Part shown: positions 35,732-43,980 of the stretch, one piece after another
Layout: each line of letters starts with the position of its first letter
Position numbering within the stretch: position 1 is the stretch's first letter
Assembly (NCBI RefSeq): GCF_000758605.1
Contig: NZ_CP009282.1
Span: 2,232,001 to 2,296,000, forward strand
Length of the DNA: 64,000 nucleotides
Direction of reading: 5' to 3'
DNA from: Paenibacillus sp. FSL R5-0912
Lineage (GTDB): Bacteria; Bacillota; Bacilli; Paenibacillales; Paenibacillaceae
Position numbers and translations under genes: made by a program
The notes under the pieces: model-generated
Told to the model about the DNA's origin: nothing
The model's database searches: none
What the model saw: only the letters and a program-made list of their open reading frames with translations

Positions 35732-36723
35732 GATTATTCTGGAAGGACCAGCTTCCTCTGCTGCTCTTCTACCTGCTGCAAGTGCTCCTGGTTCCGGTGT
35801 TGTATTGGATCTCAGGCGAGAACAGGCCTCCCGTGATCATAGGATACGGTGTACTCCTGAGCGGCAGTATTCTTCTCCTGTACCTCGGTTACCGTTATGT
35901 TCAACACCGCAGGTTATATAAGCTGTTAAGCACTCCACGTAACTTCTCTGCGGATGATTTGACCCCCCTTGGAGATGTTGCGCTTCCCGAGGCCATTCAT
36001 GAGTTACTACAGAACATGGACCGCCAGTATCAGGAGAAGATGAATGGGCATATCCGGCAGATGGACCAGCATATTGTGTTCATTAACCGCTGGGTGCATC
36101 AGATGAAGACCCCTATCTCTGTCATACAGCTCATACTGCAGGATCTGGAGGACGAAACCGCCGGCAGTATTCAGGAGGAGGTGGAGAAGTTGCGCAAAGG
36201 ACTGGAAATGGTCATCCATACCTCCCGTCTGGAACGTTTTGAGAATGATTTTCAAGTAGAACTATTGTCCCTCCGCAAGACCGTCGCCAATGCGGTATCC
36301 GGGAACCGGAGATTATTTATCCGCAGGGGGGTCTCCGTGAATATTCTGGTTGATGCCGGGACCCATGTATACAGCGATGCCAAATGGCTGATGTTCATGC
36401 TGGGCCAAATTTTGACCAATGCTGTCAATTACACGGTCGGTTCCGGCAAAGCGGTGACGATCTCTGCACACCCCCGCGGCAAGGATACAGTTCTGGAGAT
36501 TTCAGATCAGGGTATCGGCATTTCTCCCGAGGATTTAAAAAGGGTATTCAACCCATATTTTACCGGTGAACGCGGGCGTCAATACCATGAGTCCACCGGA
36601 ATGGGACTTTATCTGGTTAAGGAAATCTGCACCAGACTGGGACATGCCGTCGAATTGGAATCCCAGCCCGGAGTAGGAACTGCGGTGCGGATTATTTTTA
36701 ACGGCCAAGCCCCTGCACAGTAA
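35728..36723 (+). CDS. bceS: BceS-like intramembrane-sensing histidine kinase
   Basis: The 331-aa protein has two transmembrane helices (about 8-28 and 38-56) with almost no extracellular loop, the mark of intramembrane-sensing kinases. The phospho-accepting histidine is H124 in NRWVHQMKTPISV. The ATPase domain has NAVNYT and DQGIGISPEDLKRVFNPYFTG. Such kinases do not sense the drug directly but through the ABC transporter encoded next to them. Confidence 0.9.
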   Translation: MRLFWKDQLPLLLFYLLQVLLVPVLYWISGENRPPVIIGYGVLLSGSILLLYLGYRYVQHRRLYKLLSTPRNFSADDLTPLGDVALPEAIHELLQNMDRQYQEKMNGHIRQMDQHIVFINRWVHQMKTPISVIQLILQDLEDETAGSIQEEVEKLRKGLEMVIHTSRLERFENDFQVELLSLRKTVANAVSGNRRLFIRRGVSVNILVDAGTHVYSDAKWLMFMLGQILTNAVNYTVGSGKAVTISAHPRGKDTVLEISDQGIGISPEDLKRVFNPYFTGERGRQYHESTGMGLYLVKEICTRLGHAVELESQPGVGTAVRIIFNGQAPAQ

Positions 36724-36733
36724 ACCGAACATA

Positions 36734-36765
36734 ACCTTAAGCGATGTGTAAGATAGCCTTAAGGT
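36734..36765. promoter_or_regulatory. Candidate response-regulator site upstream of the transporter genes
   Basis: ACCTTAAG-N16-CTTAAGGT forms an inverted repeat about 100 bases before the ABC ATPase start. A third CCTTAAGG lies at 36843-36850. The position fits control by the BceR-like regulator, though the sequence differs from the B. subtilis BceR box as I know it. Confidence 0.45.
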
Positions 36766-36864
36766 AAAACCATAGCAGCGGAATAGCTCATCCTGTACAT
36801 TGGAACAAGGATAAAGACCAACACACAGGTAAACACTTGTTTCCTTAAGGAAAGGATGATTTCA

Positions 36865-37635
36865 GTGATCGTATTGGAAGTCAAAGGACTGAATAAAGTA
36901 TATCCCGGCAAAGTGAAGACCCAGGCACTTACAGATATTCATCTCAGTGTTGAGAGCGGGGAATTTGTAGGTATCATGGGACCCTCAGGCAGCGGTAAAA
37001 CCACATTTCTAAATATGGTATCCACTATCGACCAGCCCACCTCCGGAGAGGTGAATATCAACGGCAATAATCCTTATAAGCTGAATAAGAAAGATCTGGC
37101 CCATTTCCGCCGCAGACAACTCGGCTTTGTCTTTCAGGATTTCAATCTGCTAGAGACATTAACCGTAGCTGAGAATATCGTGCTTCCTCTTACCCTAGAC
37201 AACCGTAAGCTAAGCGAGATGGATTCTCTGCTGCAGAAGGTTGCTGAACAACTTAACATTAAGGATATCCTGAATAAACGCACCTATGAGATATCGGGCG
37301 GACAGCGGCAGCGGACTGCTCTTGCGCGCGCAATTATTACTTCTCCTGCGATGATCCTGGCTGATGAGCCAACCGGTTCCCTGGACTCTAATTCCTCACG
37401 GATCGTTATGGAATCGCTGGCGAACATTAACCGTACGCAAGGCACCACGCTATTGCTTGTTACCCATGATCCGCAGGCAGCGAGCTACTGTAACCGGATC
37501 ATCTTCATTAAGGACGGCAAGCTGGCTGCCGAAATTCACCGTGGCGATAACCGTCAGGCCTTTTTCCAGAAAATTATCGACACACTATCGTTTTGGGGAG
37601 GGAATAGTCATGAGCTTTCCTCAATTCGCGTTTAA
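36865..37635 (+). CDS. bceA: BceA-like ABC transporter ATPase
   Basis: GTG 36865 is chosen because AAGGAAAGG ends 9 bases upstream; ATG 36856 touches that site. The 256-aa ATPase has Walker A GPSGSGKTT, signature ISGGQRQRTALARA and Walker B ILADEPTGSLD. It belongs to the MacB/LolD-like family that powers BceB-type permeases. It overlaps the permease start by 26 bases. Confidence 0.92.
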   Translation: MIVLEVKGLNKVYPGKVKTQALTDIHLSVESGEFVGIMGPSGSGKTTFLNMVSTIDQPTSGEVNINGNNPYKLNKKDLAHFRRRQLGFVFQDFNLLETLTVAENIVLPLTLDNRKLSEMDSLLQKVAEQLNIKDILNKRTYEISGGQRQRTALARAIITSPAMILADEPTGSLDSNSSRIVMESLANINRTQGTTLLLVTHDPQAASYCNRIIFIKDGKLAAEIHRGDNRQAFFQKIIDTLSFWGGNSHELSSIRV

Positions 37636-39562
37636 TAATGTACGGCGTAACGCCCGGGCTTATATTGCTTATTTCCTGAGCAGTTCTTTTATGGTCATGG
37701 TGTTTTTTGCTTATTCCGTATTCATTTATCATCCCGGGATTGCGAGTCAGGATATGGGTCCCATGGCGGTAACGAGTATGCAGGTCGCAGCCTACATTGT
37801 GTATGTATTCGCTTTTTTCTTCGTACTGTATTCCATCGGAACGTTTTTGAAATCACGTAATCTGGAGTTTGGGATTCTAACCATCCTGGGTGCCCGGCCA
37901 AACCAGATTAACCGGCTAATCTTCCTTGAGAATATGCTGATCGGCATTGTTGCCATTGTAACCGGAATCGCAGGGGGGATGCTTCTCTCCAAATTATTTC
38001 TGCTGCTCAGCACGAGGACAATTGGAATTGAGGATTTACCTTTCTACTGGCCTGTCCAAGCAATGCGGGTCACCTCCCTGTCCTTCGTCTCCTTGTTTCT
38101 GTTTATTTCCATCTTTACGTTGCTGCTTATCCGCAATAACAAAGTACTGGATCTGCTTCAGGGAAATGTTAAACCGAAAAAACAGCCAAAAGCCTCCGTC
38201 CTTCTGTCCTTAATTGGCGTAGTGCTGCTGATTATCGGATTTTATGCCCTGCGGATTGAACTCAGTCCCTCTGCTATTATTTCGGCCGCTATTGCGGGAA
38301 TTACCGGCACCTATTTGTTCTACTCCCAGCTGTCTGTTGTTTTCATTCGTCTGCTTAAGCGCAGCCGCAGGTCTACCTGGCGTGGTACGCGGCTGTTGTG
38401 GACTTCAGAAATGAGCTATAAACTGCGGGACAACTCGCGGATGTTATTTATGATTACAGTAGTCACAGCCTTGGCTAGTATGGGGGCAGGGTATGTTCTG
38501 TCCATCATTCAGGCCGGAAGAGAAGAGTACAACGGGAAACCTTTTGCCATCACCCAAACGTATTACCGGACCACATCGGCAGATCCGGACCGGAGCAAAA
38601 TTCACCAGGAGCTTAAGGCAGCGGGTGTGGAGTACACGGAGAAGAGAACCGACTTGCTCTCTGCCTCGGTCCAGGATGAGGGGGGGCGTGAGAACGGCTT
38701 GTATCTGATCGGGCTTGCCCAATATAATGAGCTTGCGCCTTTGGCTGGTCTCCCGGTCGTAACCAGACTGGGCTCAAATGAAGTAGTTCTTCTGGCGTCG
38801 CCAGAGGTTGAGAAGAATGATTATATCCGTGACCAAATGGTGACCTTGGCTGAACAGCCCGCCGTATCCCTCTATGTCAAGGAGAGCGTTACTACAGAAT
38901 CGATTGGGTTCATCAGTTCATTTGCTCCTGTGCTGATTGTGCCGGAGAAGTGGATGGAGGTGGTAAGAGTAGCCCGATCGGCTGAAGAGGGAAAGGAGGT
39001 CAGACCTTATATCAGTTATCACTATAAGGTTCCGGCATGGGATACAGGTTCACTGCCTTCCATCGACAGTCAGGAGAACATCGTAGGCACCGAGCTGAGA
39101 CAATGGAATACCGGGATGGAAGGGGAAAGTGATGAGGTGTTCGATTTAACTTCACGCGCCGCTAATTATTGGCTCCTTAAACAAAGTACAGCCATGCTCA
39201 GTTTCGTCAGTGTTTTTGTTGCTTTGATTTTTTCGGTTGCATCGGCCAGTTTTTTATACTTCAAGCTGCATAGTGATCTGGCTGCAGATATTCGTATGTA
39301 CCGTGCGTTATCCAAGATCGGGCTAAGCACAAGTGAAATGTCAGCATCGGCAACCAAACAGATTGCGATACTCTTCTATATACCCATTGTGGTGGCTGCC
39401 GTTCAGAGTCTGGTTGTCATCAGCCCTATCCTGGAGACGGGAATAATGAATGTGCTCAAGCCGGTACTGATCACATTTGCCGGGTATCTGATTCTGCAAA
39501 GCGTCTTTTTCATCATTGTGAAATCACGATATATACGCAGTCTGAAGAAAATGATGGTTTGA
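37610..39562 (+). CDS. bceB: BceB-like ABC transporter permease
   Basis: ATG 37610 has GGGGAGGG 7 bases upstream, giving 650 aa, the family's usual length. It has the FtsX-like repeated four-helix layout with about ten transmembrane helices. A large extracellular domain lies between about residues 310 and 520 (KAAGVEYTEKRTDLL region), where peptide antibiotics are recognised in this family. With BceA it acts as both resistance pump and signal source for the kinase. Confidence 0.92.
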   Translation: MSFPQFAFNNVRRNARAYIAYFLSSSFMVMVFFAYSVFIYHPGIASQDMGPMAVTSMQVAAYIVYVFAFFFVLYSIGTFLKSRNLEFGILTILGARPNQINRLIFLENMLIGIVAIVTGIAGGMLLSKLFLLLSTRTIGIEDLPFYWPVQAMRVTSLSFVSLFLFISIFTLLLIRNNKVLDLLQGNVKPKKQPKASVLLSLIGVVLLIIGFYALRIELSPSAIISAAIAGITGTYLFYSQLSVVFIRLLKRSRRSTWRGTRLLWTSEMSYKLRDNSRMLFMITVVTALASMGAGYVLSIIQAGREEYNGKPFAITQTYYRTTSADPDRSKIHQELKAAGVEYTEKRTDLLSASVQDEGGRENGLYLIGLAQYNELAPLAGLPVVTRLGSNEVVLLASPEVEKNDYIRDQMVTLAEQPAVSLYVKESVTTESIGFISSFAPVLIVPEKWMEVVRVARSAEEGKEVRPYISYHYKVPAWDTGSLPSIDSQENIVGTELRQWNTGMEGESDEVFDLTSRAANYWLLKQSTAMLSFVSVFVALIFSVASASFLYFKLHSDLAADIRMYRALSKIGLSTSEMSASATKQIAILFYIPIVVAAVQSLVVISPILETGIMNVLKPVLITFAGYLILQSVFFIIVKSRYIRSLKKMMV

Positions 39563-39565
39563 ACA

Positions 39566-39767
39566 GGAAGATTTGGTGGCGCATCTGAATTACAGCAGGG
39601 AGATCGAACGAAGTATTGATTATTTTGAGCAGCTTCTAAGAGAGAACCTGACGGCAGAGGAGATTGCTGAGATTGCGCTGGAGTATATTTCGAGACCCCC
39701 GGCGGCGCAGTGTCAGAGGAGGATGAAGGTTAGACTAGAGGGTTACATGAAACCACTTAGCAGGTGA
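39566..39767 (+). pseudogene. Truncated copy of the AraC/GyrI regulator gene
   Basis: The DNA around HLNYSREIERSIDY is nearly identical to the start of the gene at 34057. The copy then jumps over both helix-turn-helix cores: IAEIALEYISRPPAAQC corresponds to separated parts of the full gene, with internal deletions and a frame change. It encodes no intact DNA-binding domain. It lies directly after bceB, so the Bce module is bracketed by the intact gene and this relic. That pattern suggests a past duplication. Confidence 0.75.
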
Positions 39768-39835
39768 TTGTAAGATGTGGTACAATGTGCCCGTCAGTTC
39801 AGTTTAACAATATACATCCCGCAAAGGAGTTAACC

Positions 39836-40768
39836 ATGGCTAAACAACGCAAGATTCTTCTAACCATAACCGTATTGTATACCTTGCTTGTTCTTTATTT
39901 TATGTTCTTCGCCTTCGGCAGAGGAGAATCGTATGACCACTCGCTTGGCTACACCTTTATTTTTATGCCTGACAACTTCATTAAGCTGCCGTCTCCAGCT
40001 GATCTTCTGCATCCCAGCCTAATGAGTATGGTGGGTTTCGGGAACACTATTGCTTTTATTCCTTTCGGTATATTGATTCCATGGCTGTACCGGGTCAGCT
40101 TCGTCCGGTTCATCACCTTATTCTTCATAGGGATTCTTGTGCTGGAAACAATCCAGGCCCTTACGTTCCTGGGCAGCTTCGATATCAACGACGCGCTTCA
40201 GAATACGATTGGAGCAGCCCTCGGTTTTGGGGCCTACAAGCTTGGTTTTCGTTCCCGCAGCCTCGGGCGCAATCTGGTGGCAACGGCTATATCGGGGTTG
40301 GTTCTCTTTATAGCTTTATGGGGATTAGGGGCGGTGGTAGACAAAATAATAACTAAAGTAGAGGGTCCGTTTACGGCGATCACTGAATGGACGGACAGTT
40401 CGGGCAATTCATCCGCTAAACCGGACAGTATTCAAATCAACGGACAGAAGATACCGCTCCGCTATAACCTATATGGCGCTGAAGACGGAGATTCCAGAAC
40501 GTTCACGTACAAGTCTGAGGGACAGACGATTTTCTCCTTCAATTACGGAAACCCTGAACCCACAGATTATTCCGGAAGCATCAGTATGACCCTGGATGGC
40601 AGGGAGATCCTGACCGGTTCTGGAGAATATCAGCGGAGTAATCCGGAAGTGTACCCGTCTCCATTCTGGATACCCCTCGAGCCGGGGAACGAGTTGAAGC
40701 TCACGATTAAGGGCGAATTGAAAATATGGGATGTCGGGTATAAGAAGATGCAATATTTCTGGAACTAA
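39836..40768 (+). CDS. VanZ-like membrane protein
   Basis: ATG 39836 lies 6 bases after AAAGGAG, giving 310 aa. Residues 1-175 form a VanZ-like unit with about five transmembrane helices (FMPDNFIKLPSPADLLHPSL, IAFIPFGILIPWL, DINDALQNTIGAALGFGAYK). After a further helix, a soluble, probably extracellular beta-rich domain runs to the end. VanZ proteins give low-level glycopeptide tolerance in some organisms, but most members have no known role. Its location after a Bce-type module fits an envelope-stress neighbourhood. Confidence 0.82.
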   Translation: MAKQRKILLTITVLYTLLVLYFMFFAFGRGESYDHSLGYTFIFMPDNFIKLPSPADLLHPSLMSMVGFGNTIAFIPFGILIPWLYRVSFVRFITLFFIGILVLETIQALTFLGSFDINDALQNTIGAALGFGAYKLGFRSRSLGRNLVATAISGLVLFIALWGLGAVVDKIITKVEGPFTAITEWTDSSGNSSAKPDSIQINGQKIPLRYNLYGAEDGDSRTFTYKSEGQTIFSFNYGNPEPTDYSGSISMTLDGREILTGSGEYQRSNPEVYPSPFWIPLEPGNELKLTIKGELKIWDVGYKKMQYFWN

Positions 40769-40887
40769 GTTCATAGCCCAGGCTTACAGCTGAACTCTTA
40801 TATTCGGAGCAGGATAGCGTGCAGTCGAATGTGTTTAAGGATTTTCAGATACCGCTTGGTAGACGGTTTGACTTCGAAGTCTAATAC

Positions 40888-40960
40888 GACAAGTAGAAAC
40901 GGCTTCGCCGTCCTCATAAAGGACGGTACCCATTCAGCGAGAAATAGAAGGATAAGTTAT
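40888..40960. repeat. Dispersed hairpin repeat family, copy 3
   Basis: GAAACGGCTTCGCCGTCCT...AGGACGGTACCCATT is followed by AGCGAGAAATAGAAGGATAA and GTTAT. The tail matches copy 2 closely. Confidence 0.6.
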
Positions 40961-40988
40961 CATTTGCAACGTATAAATTCTTATATTT

Positions 40989-41036
40989 TCAAACAAGCCG
41001 CAGAGTAATTGCATTTCGCAATCAGCCTGCGGCTTG
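40989..41036 (-). terminator. Terminator after spoVR
   Basis: On the minus strand CAAGCCGCAG...CTGCGGCTTG is followed by TTTGAAAAT. It lies just past the spoVR stop codon, as expected for the true 3' end of the gene. Confidence 0.7.
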
Positions 41037-41059
41037 TTAGTCGAGCATATACACGTTAC

Positions 41060-41650
41060 CTACATAAACTTCCGCTGCACCTTTTTGCCGTCATAGGTAA
41101 AAAGGGCTTTTTTGTCTTCCACGACGGTCTGGAGATGTACGGTGCGGCCCCAGAGGGCGTAGATATGCGGGAGCGTGCGCTCCAGATATTTCAGATCCAG
41201 CTCGATGCTCTCATAGTGGTGGGCGATCAGCAGTTCCCCGTTGCGCTCATAGTCGGCATCCTGGACGACGAGGTACGGGGAGCCGCCGTTAACCCGGGCC
41301 AGCACAAGCTGATCACGCACATTTTCCCAGGCTTTGTCGGTGATTTTCCATTCCGGACCTTTCTTCTCGAAGACATAGAGGTCGAGATCACTCACCAGCT
41401 CCTTCGACAGATAGCTGCGGATAAAAGAGGTGTCCGAATCCAGTTCACGGACCTCGAATATTTTGTCGCGGTCCCAGCGGCGTTCGATGTCCTCGAAGAT
41501 CTTCAGTCCCAGGTAATACGGGTTCAGACTCTGGCGTGAGGGCTGTACTACAGATGAGTTGAGCTTGGCGTACTCGATGGTCTCTTCGGCTGTCAGATCC
41601 AGCTCACGCATAATTCGCTGATGCCAGTACGAAGCCCAGCCTTCGTATTG
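41060..41650 (-). pseudogene. spoVR: SpoVR C-terminal part, gene interrupted at its 5' side
   Basis: SpoVR is a sporulation protein needed for normal spore cortex in Bacillus, normally about 470 aa. Here only the last 197 codons remain, starting inside the conserved [15 protein letters not shown] segment and running through [18 protein letters not shown] and [16 protein letters not shown] to an intact stop and terminator. Upstream of GAAGGCTGG the sequence diverges from SpoVR, and a TAG lies in frame two codons before (TAG CAA TAC GAA). An internal ATG at 41611 would give 183 aa but has no good ribosome binding site. All remaining codons are undamaged, so the cut is recent or the fragment is still selected. 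The 5' part is not in this window. Confidence 0.88.
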
Positions 41651-41651
41651 C

Positions 41652-41663
41652 TAAGGTGCTTAT
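41652..41663. other. Element junction 1 (shared 12-bp end sequence)
   Basis: TAAGGTGCTTAT directly follows the broken edge of spoVR. The same 12 bases follow the decayed spoVR copy at 43754-43765. This identifies them as the end of an integrated element or an attachment site rather than spoVR sequence. The remainder up to 41921 is AT-rich and holds only a presumed promoter for the next gene. Confidence 0.65.
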
Positions 41664-41921
41664 AAGATAACAAATGATTTAATTAAGCTGATCAGAATCT
41701 TCGCAAAAAAAATGGAGAATTAAACATACTTATGTGGTATTATCTACCATATAAGGCGTGTAAGGGTATTACCTTAATTTGATGTTTGTGGTGAAGAATG
41801 CGTTTATTATATAGGGTGTTATTGATTCTCCAGGTGTAGTAATTGATCATGTTACTGTTACCAGTATTATAAGTAAAGAAATCAAATATATTCAAGCACA
41901 AAACAGATAGGAGAACTTATA

Positions 41922-42911
41922 ATGATCAATCAAATAAAGAGATTTTTTAATTTTAATGGACTGCAACAAAAGGATTTTTTTGAAGAAGAGATTCGGAGTG
42001 GGAAAATAGACAGCGAGTCAGATAAATATGAGATATTGAAAAAAATGTTGTACATTAATTATGAAGGAAAAAAAGAGAAGTTTTCAGATCATTTTAAAGA
42101 TGAGGACGGAGATGATGTTCTTTATGAAGATAACAAATACTTAGATGTAGCACAGTCTGTCTATGATACTTTCGGTATTGATGAATACATAGAAAATTTA
42201 CAAATAATTGCAGATAAACATTTTGATAATGCGGGTACTACTATGTTTAACATAGTAAATGATACTTTAAAAATTACTATATCAATTTCTTCAATAAAAT
42301 TAGGGATCGTTAATCACAGTGAATATAGGCATCAATATACTGATGAGAATTTAAAAATATTTATAGATGTTTTTGCTCATGAGTTGTTTCATGCAAAAAA
42401 TAGTGTTGAAATTGTAAAGCATTACGGAATTAATGAGTATAAAAAAATAAAAGAGTGTTCAATCGCAAAAATTGCATGGTTTATCTTGGATGAGTATTCT
42501 GCATGTAAGGCTACAGCTGAGCAATACAATTCCTTTATCTCATTTGAGGATGTAGTTAGGAATCTAAATAGTCCGTTTTTTAATCTGACTAATGAATTAA
42601 AAAAGACAGATGTTTCAAAAATAAAGCTAGAGGAAATTTGTGTTAACTTAAACTATGCCATAGCGACAAGATGTGCATTTGCGGATGTTTCTGGGGATGA
42701 GAAAAGACATTTGCAATTAGATAAATTAAGTGAGCGTCAATTATCTTATGTTGCAAGTGTAAGAAAATTATTAATGGATTATAACTCACAAAGACCGTTG
42801 AGTTATGAAAAATATGAAGAATTAGGAGTAAGTATAATACGTAATATCTTGACAAATTTACATGGAGTCGAAAATGATAATTTAGATTACCAAATTTCTA
42901 AATTCACTTAA
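41922..42911 (+). CDS. Zincin-like (HExxH) metalloprotease-like protein of unknown function
   Basis: The 329-aa protein is AT-rich in codon use, unlike the core genes. H153-E154-L-F-H157 (FAHELFHAKN) is a zinc-metalloprotease signature. D190-E191 in LDEYSACKATAE, 33 residues on, could supply the third zinc ligand, as in gluzincins. The first 110 residues are acidic with no recognisable domain. There is no signal peptide, so it acts in the cytosol. GATAGGAGAACTT precedes the ATG. It is the only intact gene between the two spoVR fragments, the cargo position. A defence or toxin role is an inference from context only. Confidence 0.7.
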   Translation: MINQIKRFFNFNGLQQKDFFEEEIRSGKIDSESDKYEILKKMLYINYEGKKEKFSDHFKDEDGDDVLYEDNKYLDVAQSVYDTFGIDEYIENLQIIADKHFDNAGTTMFNIVNDTLKITISISSIKLGIVNHSEYRHQYTDENLKIFIDVFAHELFHAKNSVEIVKHYGINEYKKIKECSIAKIAWFILDEYSACKATAEQYNSFISFEDVVRNLNSPFFNLTNELKKTDVSKIKLEEICVNLNYAIATRCAFADVSGDEKRHLQLDKLSERQLSYVASVRKLLMDYNSQRPLSYEKYEELGVSIIRNILTNLHGVENDNLDYQISKFT

Positions 42912-43164
42912 ATAATGAAGAAAAATAGAGGAAATCCTTATTTCTATGATGTTAGTTTCCTAATTCGAAACTTAAAGAGATATTAGGGTCTCAAATGATA
43001 TTATAAGGTCATCAGGAGATCAATAATGAAAAGCTATCAGCAAGAAAGGGCGCTTATTAGTAAAGGTATTCAGGAGTTAATGGAAAATGAAAAGTTAAAT
43101 GTTATAAGTTTACACATGGCAACAAGAGTAGACAAGTGCACGTGCAAATCAAAAGAATATGGTC

Positions 43165-43345
43165 GCTCGTCGGTGAATACTCGACAGTAAATTGCTACAA
43201 AACGATTTGTGGTGTTCTCAATATTCATGGTTGGTTCTCAGATGGGCGAAGCTTTTATTCTACACGTCAATCCGACTTATTCCTACAGAGACAGTTGGCT
43301 CGGAAAAAGCAAGTGCATAACGAATAAGCTTTGTTCATAATGAAG
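43165..43345 (+). pseudogene. Decayed copy of the 80-aa gene at 50772
   Basis: Nucleotides around ACGATTTGTGGTGTTCTCAA and CTACAGAGACAGTTGGCTCG align with the 50772 gene's AGATTTGTTTTGGCAATCTT and CTCACAGAGACCCTTGGCCC. Both then run into AGCTTTGTTCATAA. Frameshifts destroy the reading frame. The following double hairpin is also shared. Confidence 0.6.
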
Positions 43346-43443
43346 AGAGTCTACCCGATGTGGGATAGACTCTCCTTTTCTGAACGAGCATTTATCTTTA
43401 ACGCAGCGAAAGGAGCCAACCTGATGAAGGTTAGATAGGTGTT
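43335..43443. repeat. Double-hairpin repeat, copy 1
   Basis: The first hairpin is AGAGAGTCT...AGACTCTCC with a T run; the second is GGAGCCAACCT...AGGTTAGATAGGTG. A homologous pair in the same order lies at 50985-51095. They look like consecutive terminators. Confidence 0.65.
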
Positions 43444-43488
43444 CAGGTTCGCCGCTTTATTTTAGTAACAGTGCCTTATTCTCTGGTA

Positions 43489-43752
43489 TCATAACCCACA
43501 TAACTTCCGCTGCACCTTCTTGCCATCGTACGAAAATCGCGTCTTATTGTCTTCCACAACCGTCTGCAAATGAACATTTTCTAATTCGCGCACCTCAAAT
43601 ATTTTGTTCCGATCCCAATATGGGTTCAAGCGCTTGCCGCGAAGGCTGTACGAAGGAGGAATTTAGTTTGGTGTATTCTACAGTTTCCTCTGGGATCAGG
43701 CCTAGCTCGAGGACGATGCACTGATCCAAGGATGAAGCCCAGACTTCATATT
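43489..43752 (-). pseudogene. Second, decayed spoVR 3' end
   Basis: On the minus strand the sequence reads QYEVWAS, EETVEYTKLNSSFVQPSRQA, then [12 protein letters not shown] and [19 protein letters not shown] and a stop. These are parts of SpoVR in the right order. Two internal deletions remove the NPYYLG segment and about 100 codons before VHLQTVVE, and there is a frameshift. Many positions differ from the intact fragment at 41060, so this is not a recent local duplication. It ends at the same TAAGGTGCTTAT junction. It marks an older or separate integration at spoVR. Confidence 0.82.
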
Positions 43753-43753
43753 G

Positions 43754-43765
43754 TAAGGTGCTTAT
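43754..43765. other. Element junction 2 (shared 12-bp end sequence)
   Basis: TAAGGTGCTTAT follows the decayed spoVR copy just as it follows the intact copy at 41652. The adjacent 43766-43980 is AT-rich upstream sequence of the ABC-three-component operon. Confidence 0.65.
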
Positions 43766-43980
43766 TAAGAATATATAAGCGGAAAAATATATACACGAGA
43801 GTAGTTTATGATTTTTTATAACGAAAGATACAATGCTTTATACACATCTATGAAGAAAAAAGGAAATATATCAATAAATGGAGACTAATGTCGGAATTAA
43901 AGTTAGAATGTAATTTGGCAGACTGAAATTTCAATGAATATTTTTTTCTGAATAGAAAATAAACAAATTCTCTAGAGAAG

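Noticed and set aside
41060..41611. The 183-aa frame as a complete independent gene
   Set aside because: SpoVR identity continues upstream of its ATG to position 41650, there is no good ribosome binding site, and the family is about 470 aa long. It is a cut gene, not a short one.
43026..43190. 54-codon frame starting MKSYQQERALISKG
   Set aside because: It runs into the decayed 80-aa gene region with no good context; it may be a real relic but cannot be supported as a gene.
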